Positions 6,624 to 11,309 of a stretch of 11,309 nt of DNA are shown here, piece after piece. This DNA is from Acidobacteriota bacterium. Lineage in GTDB: Bacteria > Actinomycetota > Acidimicrobiia > Spongiisociales > UBA5794. Position 1 is the first letter of the stretch. Each line of letters opens with the position of its first letter. The position numbers and the translations under genes are program-made. The stretch covers positions 1-11,309 of the forward strand of contig JACZST010000037.1 of NCBI GenBank assembly GCA_022574065.1. The letters run 5' to 3'. The notes beneath the pieces are model-generated. The model made no database searches, was not told the DNA's origin, and saw only the letters and a list, made by a program, of their open reading frames with translations.

Positions 6624-6869
6624 GCTGTCGATTGTATGGCGAGGCCCAGACTTGCCGTGATGCAAACAGGCAGGGAACCCCTGTCCGTGGACTCGCCTTC
6701 CCCGTATCGACCGCTGGCGGTCACCTCGAGGCTGGACGGCGAGCGGTCAAGACGAATCATGCCGGTAGCCCCGCAGGACTCGAACGGAAGGCTGTCTGGT
6801 CGGCGGCGGCCCACATCCGATCTGGATCGGGCCGAGCGACGACAGCGCATACCACGGTCGCAGCCATCG
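6624..6869. other. 246-bp gap without a supported gene
   Basis: This gap lies between the leaderless antitoxin start and the stop of the primase fusion. Open frames here (for example minus 6850-6575) are arginine/serine-rich and overlap real genes, so I reject them. Two small marks are visible: a hairpin CAGGG-AAC-CCCTG (within 6671-6684), and 6764-6785, which on the minus strand resembles a tRNA 3' end. Confidence 0.5.
6631..6636 (-). promoter_or_regulatory. -10 box of the toxin-antitoxin unit, leaderless start
   Basis: The minus strand reads TACAAT, one base from TATAAT, and the start ATG 6623 begins 8 bases after its end, where transcription would begin. No good -35 is seen at 16-18 bases. 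Confidence 0.5.
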
Positions 6870-8882
6870 TCACCTCAGTGTCCGTTCGCCATTGCTCTTT
6901 CTGAGACCACTGGCGCCTGGAGCACCCATCAGCATGGCTCGCTCAACCAGCGCCTCGCCTCGGTCGAGGCGCAGAGCGAGGTAGCTCACCGCCTTCCCTC
7001 GATCGTGGGGACCGGTCAGATGGTCAATGAGCGCACCGCCGGAGCGCATCGCTCGGACGACGGCTTCGGGCTCTTCGAGGTTGTGTCGGGCCACCAGCTC
7101 GTCAATCAGGTAGTCAACGAGTGGTTTTGCGCCAGCGACGAGCTCACGCAGCCAAGCTTCCTGCCCGCCGGCGACGAGGCCCGCGGGATCGTCGCCGGCC
7201 GGAAGCCCTGCGACTCGGAGGTCGATCGCCTCGATCGTGTCCCTGGGGAGCTGTGCAACTCGGTGGGCGGCGAGACTGCCTGCGTCGTCGCCGTCGAAGG
7301 CGAGGATGATGATCGACGCGACCGGTCTCAACGAATCCAGGTGCTCCCGGGTTAGAGCCGTGCCCCCGGTCGCGACCGCGTTGTGGATTCCGACTTGGTG
7401 GGCGGCGATCGCGTCGGTGTAACCCTCAACGATGACCGCGCGGCGATTCTCGGCGATCGCTGGTACTGCAAGGTGCAGGCCGTAGAGCAGCGTCCGCTTC
7501 ACATACAGCGCCGTCTCAGGGGTGTTGAGGTACTTGGGCCCATCTCCAACAACCAGGCGCCCGGCAAAACCTCGCGGCGATCCGCCCGCGTCGAAGACGG
7601 GAAAGATGATCCTGCCCCGCATCCGGTCATAGAGCTGTCCGGTGCGGGAGAGGCCGGCGATCCCGGACTCGAGGATGACATCGTCGGCGAAGCTGGCATC
7701 CTGAAGCGCCCTGACAAGCTTGTCCCAGGAAGCCGGTGCATAGCCGAGGTGCCATTGGTCGATCGTGTCGGCGTCGAAGCCTCGCTGGTGGAGATACGCA
7801 CGCCCCTCGGCGCCGGCAGGCTCCTGCAGCTGCGTCTGGTAGATAGAAGTGGCGAGGTGGAGCGCTTGCTCGGCTTGCGAGCCGCGGCCCGAGGACGAGG
7901 GAATGTCGACAGAAGCCGCCGAGCTCGACATGTGCGACGCACCTTGCTCGGCGAGGCTGATTGTCACGCCGTTCGATCCGGCCGGTTCGAGGTCCTTGGC
8001 AAGCCGCAGGCGCCTGGCGGCTTCGAGCGCGTCGAGGACTCCGTGGGCGCAGCGCATCACCCGGTCGGCGGTGCTCGCCACCTTGTCGATATCGCCGCCG
8101 GACCATCCAGCCACGTAGGGGAGGCTGTAGCCGGTGCTGTCCACGCCGAGGGAGGCGCACACCATGAAGGCGACCGACTCGGCTTCGACCTCGACGACGC
8201 CCCGGCAGTTGGGACGTCCCTGCGATGTCGGTTCGTGGAGCCTGATGTGGGCAAGCTCGTGAACTGCGGTCTTGAAACGCTGCGCCCCTGGCAGGCTTGC
8301 CCGGACCACGACCTGGCGGGTCTCGTAGTCGGTTAACCCGTTCGCCTCGCCGAGTCGGTCTGACTCTGTCACCTGAAGTGAGAACCCGGCGTCCGCAATG
8401 AGTGAAGTGACCACTCCCCACTCGGTGGGCAGGTCCCCCTCGACGAGGGCAGGGCGGATCTCGGGGAGTGGTTCGCCGTCGGTCTGGGAGATGTCGAAGA
8501 CGTGAACCGCCTTGAACCCGAACAGCCGGCGTTCCTCCTCCCCTTCCTCGGTGTCGACCTTGCGGGTAAGCGGTGCCAGGATGGCCAGCCCGCGTTCGCC
8601 CCGCCGGACATGACGGTTCAGCTTCTGCCACGCCCGGTAGCCGGCGACGCGGGTCGGTGTGAACCCCCGCGCCATTGACTGGCTCCAGATGAGCTGCGTG
8701 TTGGCGAACGAATAGGCGTGGAAGCGGGCGGCGACGGTGAGAGCCCGCTGCCAGTCCTCGGACGTCACCAGCGTTTGGAGCGCGTCCTTCAGCTGCTCGT
8801 GCAGGCGCTCAACCGTGTCCCGGGTGCTCGTCGTTCCTGCGGAATCGGGTGGCATTACCGCCCGACTCTGCGCCCTGAGCAT
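6870..8882 (-). CDS. ArdC-like ssDNA-binding / zinc-metallopeptidase / DnaG-type primase fusion
   Basis: The 670-aa protein joins three parts. Residues about 28-106 match the ArdC N-terminal ssDNA-binding domain (LHEQLKDALQTLV, then FSFANT-like YSFANTQLIW, then GYRAWQKLNRHVRRGERG). A metallopeptidase follows with HELAH at 208-212 and a downstream glutamate cluster VEVEAES. Residues about 335 to 560 are DnaG-like: KYLNTPET at 450-457 and a Toprim fold with EGYTDA at 486-491 and DGDDAG at 530-535. The N-terminal CHC2 zinc ribbon of true DnaG is missing. ArdC proteins protect incoming single strands and evade restriction; primases prime second-strand synthesis in the recipient, so a conjugation role fits. 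I chose ATG 8882 because a strong promoter ends just before it; ATG 8855 is the alternative. The frame stays open to 9059, but that would span the promoter and the divergent gene. Confidence 0.85.
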   Translation of the reverse strand: MLRAQSRAVMPPDSAGTTSTRDTVERLHEQLKDALQTLVTSEDWQRALTVAARFHAYSFANTQLIWSQSMARGFTPTRVAGYRAWQKLNRHVRRGERGLAILAPLTRKVDTEEGEEERRLFGFKAVHVFDISQTDGEPLPEIRPALVEGDLPTEWGVVTSLIADAGFSLQVTESDRLGEANGLTDYETRQVVVRASLPGAQRFKTAVHELAHIRLHEPTSQGRPNCRGVVEVEAESVAFMVCASLGVDSTGYSLPYVAGWSGGDIDKVASTADRVMRCAHGVLDALEAARRLRLAKDLEPAGSNGVTISLAEQGASHMSSSAASVDIPSSSGRGSQAEQALHLATSIYQTQLQEPAGAEGRAYLHQRGFDADTIDQWHLGYAPASWDKLVRALQDASFADDVILESGIAGLSRTGQLYDRMRGRIIFPVFDAGGSPRGFAGRLVVGDGPKYLNTPETALYVKRTLLYGLHLAVPAIAENRRAVIVEGYTDAIAAHQVGIHNAVATGGTALTREHLDSLRPVASIIILAFDGDDAGSLAAHRVAQLPRDTIEAIDLRVAGLPAGDDPAGLVAGGQEAWLRELVAGAKPLVDYLIDELVARHNLEEPEAVVRAMRSGGALIDHLTGPHDRGKAVSYLALRLDRGEALVERAMLMGAPGASGLRKSNGERTLR

Positions 8883-8891
8883 GTCGGATGG

Positions 8892-8920
8892 GTTACAGAT
8901 AGCTGTCAGATAGCTGTCAA
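8892..8920 (-). promoter_or_regulatory. strong promoter of the ArdC-primase gene, nearly leaderless
   Basis: On the minus strand TTGACA (8915-8920) is a perfect -35, followed after exactly 17 bases by TGTAAC (8892-8897). The start ATG at 8882 lies 9 bases after the -10, so the mRNA would have almost no leader. The spacer is filled by the 11-bp repeat. Confidence 0.75.
8896..8917. repeat. two-unit perfect 11-bp tandem repeat, likely operator
   Basis: CAGATAGCTGT occurs at 8896-8906 and again at 8907-8917, then CAA. It is the same unit as in the tad promoter (5463-5497). A third related unit, CAGATGGCTTA, lies on the minus strand at 8940-8950. Location between -35 and -10 points to repression by an element-encoded protein that is not in this window. 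Confidence 0.75.
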
Positions 8921-8948
8921 CGCGATTCCTTTGCGGTTGTAAGCCATC

Positions 8949-8954
8949 TGTAAC
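8949..8954 (+). promoter_or_regulatory. -10-like TGTAAC for rightward transcription
   Basis: TGTAAC here mirrors the -10 of the leftward promoter and is followed by CCCCGACATGCTT as on the other side. The -35 at 17 bases (8926-8931, TTCCTT) is poor, so this side may be weaker or need an activator. Confidence 0.4.
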
Positions 8955-9000
8955 TCCCCCGACATGCTTCTCGTCCACGATGGAGCGCATCGCAATCAGC

Positions 9001-9006
9001 GGGAGA
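9001..9006 (+). promoter_or_regulatory. ribosome binding site of the Cys-rich gene
   Basis: GGGAGA, with 6 bases to ATG 9013, decides this start against the in-frame ATG 8980, which has no Shine-Dalgarno match. Confidence 0.55.
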
Positions 9007-9012
9007 CCCCCG

Positions 9013-9435
9013 ATGCGCAACCCAAAGAACCTCCGATCGGATTGCCCGAGCTGTGCCACGAGCGGGTCCGGGAGCGATCAGCTCTGCGTCGCCTGTCGCG
9101 ACGCCTTCCGATGGGTAGTGAAGCCGGAAGCGCATCGCGAGAATCGGCGCCGCCAGATCGCACACTCTCTCGCGAACAGCGCTGGCGGCGACCCCGATCA
9201 CCCCCTTTCCGGGAGTTTCCCACCGAATAACGGCACATGGAACTGCGATCTGTGCGACTCGCAGATCGACGTGCCGGCCGAATTCACCCTGATTCCGCTG
9301 TACGGCTCATGTGCTTTGTGTACCAGCTGCGCGGAGCGGTCCCCCGCCTGGCCTGAAGGCTGGATCCACCCCAGACCAAGAGCCTGTCGATGCCGAGCTT
9401 GCCAAACACCCGTCGCACTCGCCCTAACTCTCTAG
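9013..9435 (+). CDS. Cys-rich probable zinc-binding protein of unknown function
   Basis: This 140-aa protein has 12 cysteines in three groups: CPSC-x10-CVAC (Cys 11, 14, 25, 28), CDLC-x18-CALCTSC (78, 81, 100, 103, 106) and CRCRAC (125-130). The first and second look like zinc ribbons or knuckles; the linker between them (residues 38-75) is basic then loose. I do not recognise the family. It is divergent from the ArdC-primase and directly upstream of the relaxase gene. Possible jobs are a DNA-binding accessory protein of the transfer complex, a regulator of the divergent promoter, or a separate zinc-binding part for the primase, which lacks its own. These are inferences only. A competing 88-aa frame (8964-9230) is arginine-rich and lacks such a pattern, so it is rejected. 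The last codons (AGA, ACA, CTA) are unusual for the region. Confidence 0.65.
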   Translation: MRNPKNLRSDCPSCATSGSGSDQLCVACRDAFRWVVKPEAHRENRRRQIAHSLANSAGGDPDHPLSGSFPPNNGTWNCDLCDSQIDVPAEFTLIPLYGSCALCTSCAERSPAWPEGWIHPRPRACRCRACQTPVALALTL

Positions 9436-9451
9436 ATCCGAAGGACCAAAT

Positions 9452-9521
9452 CGTGCACGTAAACCGCCCGTCACCAAACCGGCCTCAGCGACACACGCAC
9501 GTGCAACAAGTTGCGGGCGGT
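9452..9521. other. candidate oriT: hairpin-rich gap before the relaxase gene
   Basis: Within a 115-bp gap lie CGTGCACG (9452-9459), GCACGTGC (9497-9504) and GCAAC-AA-GTTGC (9503-9514), and ACCGCCCG (9463-9470) pairs with CGGGCGGT (9514-9521). Dense inverted repeats next to a relaxase gene are typical of MobF origins of transfer, but no nick-site motif is recognised. Alternatively these serve relaxase autoregulation. Confidence 0.4.
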
Positions 9522-9538
9522 AAACCAGTCGACCTCCC

Positions 9539-9543
9539 GGAGG
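9539..9543 (+). promoter_or_regulatory. ribosome binding site of the relaxase gene
   Basis: GGAGG, with 7 bases to GTG 9551, fixes the GTG start of the relaxase; the resulting N-terminus LSLAKAGKDYYL matches the family start. Confidence 0.8.
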
Positions 9544-9550
9544 GGTCGAG

Positions 9551-10756
9551 GTGTTGAGTCTCGCCAAGGCCGGCAAGGACTACTACCTCCAGAAGGTGGG
9601 CGAGATTTCGCCTCGCGAGGACTACTACCTGAGAGGCGGCCTCGCCACCGGTCACTGGCACGGCAGCGGCGCCGCTGAACTCGGTCTGGAAGGCGCGGTG
9701 AGCGCCGAGGGCCTGGTGCGGCTATTCGACGGGCAACATCCCGGCACGGGCGAGCAGCTCGGACGCAAGCTGCGGACGGACGGGGTGGCGGCGTGGGATC
9801 TGACTTTTTCTGCAGACAAGTCCGTGTCGCTGCTGTGGGCGTTCGGAGACGCCGAGACCCGGCGGCATGTCGTCGCGGCATTCGAGGAAGCCACTGCCGA
9901 GGCCGTTATCTACATGGAGTCGGTGGCGTCGTCGACTCGGGGAGCATCCCGGACACGGGTCGTGGATCGCGACGGAGAGCCGGTCCTTGGTCAGGACGGA
10001 ACTCCTCGCTACCTGACCGAGACGTGGCCGATACGGAGCAGCGGCTACGTGTCAGCCTGGTTCACCGAGTTCACCAGCCGCGCCGACGACCCACAGCTAC
10101 ACACCCACGTCGTCGTGGCGAACCGGGTCAAAGGTGTCGACGGGATCTGGCGAGCGATCGACGGACGTCTCCTCTATCGAAACAAGCTGGCCGCCGGCTA
10201 TCTCCACGAGGCAGAACTGCGAAGCCGCCTCACCGAGCGACTTGGGGTCCGATGGCAGCCCGTGCGCAAGGGAATGGCGGACATCGAGGGCTTCACTCGG
10301 GAACAGATCATGGCGTTCTCACAGCGACGACAGCAGATCGAAGCGTGGCGCGAATCACATGGCATCGCTGACACCGCCTCGGGAAACGAGGTCGCAACCC
10401 TTGCCACGCGCACCCCGAAGAACGATCACCCGCTCGGCACATTGATGCCGGAGTGGCTGGAGCGAGCCACCGAGGTTGGTCTCACCCCCGTCGTGGTGTC
10501 GGGAGTGCTCAATCGCAGCTACGACATAGCTGATGCCGATCCCGACACCCTCTTCGACCGGCTCGCGTCAAGCGACGGGCTCACAGCAGGGTCATCGACC
10601 TTCGGGCGTGCAGAGATAGTCATGGCCACTGCCGCAGCCCTTCCCGAGGGTGGAAAGCGACCGACCGTGGAGGCGCTTACGGACGGCTTCCTGCGCCGCG
10701 CAGACGTCGTTCCGATCCTCCCGACCCAGCTCGACGACATGTCAGAGCTACCGATC
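9551..10756 (+). CDS. MobF-family relaxase (TrwC/TraA type), N-terminal part only
   Basis: About 400 residues of a conjugative relaxase are seen. KDYYL (9-13) and EDYYL (23-27) are the catalytic tyrosine pairs. WDLTFSADKSVSLLW (82-96) is the classical MobF motif, and DPQLHTHVVVANRV (180-193) holds two metal-binding histidines (184 and 186). The third metal histidine, usually two residues before TSR, is Glu173 here (FTEFTSR). Residues 200-260 (LYRNKLAAGYLHEAEL) follow the family, and residues 325-390, ending RADVVPIL, match the linker before the helicase domain. The protein would nick oriT and carry the strand to the recipient. The helicase half (Walker A onward) is absent: at about codon 392-404 the frame enters a ketosynthase without a stop. 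Relaxase ends by homology near 10724-10756; the exact end is uncertain. Confidence 0.85.
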
Positions 10757-10762
10757 GATCTC
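10724..10762 (+). other. junction between relaxase and ketosynthase, probable chimera
   Basis: To the left, homology is to a MobF relaxase (RADVVPILPT); to the right, to a PfaA-type ketosynthase (SPNNIEATDTTQLLGM). The frame is unbroken across it. Codon use changes here: TTG, AAA, TTT, AAT, GAA and GGT codons, rare before, become common. There is no IS end, repeat or target duplication. A short self-complementary CGATCGATC-like stretch (10751-10760) is at the likely seam. Confidence 0.7.
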
Positions 10763-11309
10763 AGCCCGAACAACATCGAGGCGACCGATACCACCCAGTT
10801 GCTGGGCATGGTGGTGGCCCGCCAGGCGTTGCTGGATGCCGGTTATTCCACCAGCGCCAAAGCCGGCGATGGTCGCGAATTTAATCGTGACCGCACCTCG
10901 GTGATCATGGGTGTCACCGGCACCTTGGAACTGGTCATTCCCCTGGGCGCTCGCCTCGGGCACCCGCTGTGGCGCAAGGCGCTGGCTGATGCCGGTGTCG
11001 ACCGGGAAACTGCAGATGATGTGGTGCAACGAATCGCCGCTGGTTACGTGCCCTGGCAGGAAAATTCCTTCCCTGGTCTGCTCGGCAATGTTGCCGCCGG
11101 ACGCATTGCCAACCGCTTTGACCTGGGCGGCACCAACTGCGTAGTGGATGCTGCCTGCGCCAGTTCCTTGAGCGCCATCCATATGGCAACCATGGAACTT
11201 CAGGCCGGTCGCTCGGACATGTGTATCGCCGGCGGTCTGGATACCTTCAACAGCATCTTCATGTACATGTGCTTCAGCAAGACCCCGGCGCTGTCGCCGA
11301 GCGGCAACG
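10757..11309 (+). CDS. beta-ketoacyl synthase domain of PfaA/PUFA-synthase-like type, internal fragment
   Basis: Both ends are missing: the left end is replaced by relaxase and the right runs off the window. The segment reads ATDTTQLLGMVVARQALLDA, then RDRTSVIMGVTGTLELVIPL, then ENSFPGLLGNVAAGRIANRF, and then the active-site region VVDAACASSLSA with the nucleophilic Cys codon at 11156-11158, followed by GGLDTFNSIFMYMCFSKTPA. These blocks are those of the first ketosynthase in PfaA and related polyketide-like fatty acid synthases, which condense malonyl units in polyunsaturated fatty acid or glycolipid synthesis. The two later catalytic histidines lie beyond the window. Codon use (CTG, GGT, GAA, AAT, TTT) is proteobacteria-like and differs from all genes to the left. 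Nothing else in the window relates to lipid synthesis. Confidence 0.85.

Larger units (their letters stand above)
8877..8969. repeat. long imperfect inverted repeat forming a divergent promoter region
   Basis: Arm 8877-8904 and the reverse complement of arm 8942-8969 agree at 23 of 28 positions, with 37 bases between. Each arm contains, reading outward, an 11-bp operator unit, a TGTAAC box and CGACATGCT. The mirror layout suggests both directions are driven by copied promoters. Confidence 0.7.

Noticed and set aside
6761..6835. A complete tRNA gene on the minus strand
   Set aside because: Only the T-loop and 3' acceptor side look right; the T-stem does not pair and no 5' acceptor, D-arm or anticodon arm is found.
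6575..6850. Minus-strand 91-aa frame in the gap above the antitoxin gene
   Set aside because: Overlaps the antitoxin coding start and its -10 box; Arg/Ser-rich, no RBS seen.
6636..7355. Plus-strand frame of 239 aa
   Set aside because: Lies mostly antisense to the Toprim part of the primase; composition is that of a shadow frame and no RBS is present.
7383..8336. Plus-strand frame of 317 aa
   Set aside because: Antisense to the ArdC-primase, whose HELAH and Toprim motifs fix the real frame.
8964..9230. Plus-strand 88-aa frame starting at the mirrored ATG
   Set aside because: Arg/Pro-rich with no motif, overlaps the Cys-rich gene whose cysteine spacing supports the other frame; no SD.

Overview
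The window is GC-rich, with strong G/C bias at third codon positions, tightly overlapping genes and probable leaderless starts. Its proteins (Tad/Cpa cluster, MobF relaxase, ArdC-primase fusion) look actinobacterial. My best guess is an Acidimicrobiia-like member, but this is from gene style, not a search. The neighbours suggest a mobile element (conjugative/integrative element or plasmid), probably from an environmental or metagenomic assembly.

Layout. Bases 5280 down to 1 (minus strand) hold one compact operon of six genes: a lipoprotein with an NTF2-like look, a secreted PKD-like protein, a SAF-domain CpaB-like membrane protein, a TadZ/CpaE-like MinD-family ATPase, the TadA/CpaF secretion ATPase and a TadB-type membrane protein cut by the window edge. 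Four of the five junctions overlap (ATGA or TGATG) and the fifth is a 5-base gap. Bases 5281-5611 are noncoding and hold the tad promoter with an 11-bp repeat operator, a long leader with an inverted repeat, and a possible terminator. Bases 6623-5612 (minus) hold a two-gene unit: a small protein, then an AbiEii-type nucleotidyltransferase, probably a toxin-antitoxin or abortive-infection pair. Bases 6624-6869 have no gene I can support. Bases 8882-6870 (minus) hold an ArdC / zinc-metallopeptidase / DnaG-type primase fusion.

Bases 8883-9012 are a divergent promoter region with a long inverted repeat. To its right (plus strand) lie a 140-aa Cys-rich probable zinc protein, a 115-bp hairpin-rich gap that is a candidate oriT, and a MobF (TrwC/TraA-type) relaxase starting at GTG 9551.

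Two points stand out. (1) The promoters of the tad operon and of the ArdC-primase carry nearly the same sequence: 11-bp units in helical phase between -35 and -10. This ties the Tad system to the DNA-transfer genes as one co-regulated element. (2) At about 10724-10762 the relaxase frame runs, without a stop or frameshift, into a ketosynthase of the PfaA/PUFA-synthase type with different codon use. It continues to the window end. This is most simply a chimeric join (assembly, or an artificial splice), not a real fusion, so everything right of about 10750 should be treated as possibly foreign.
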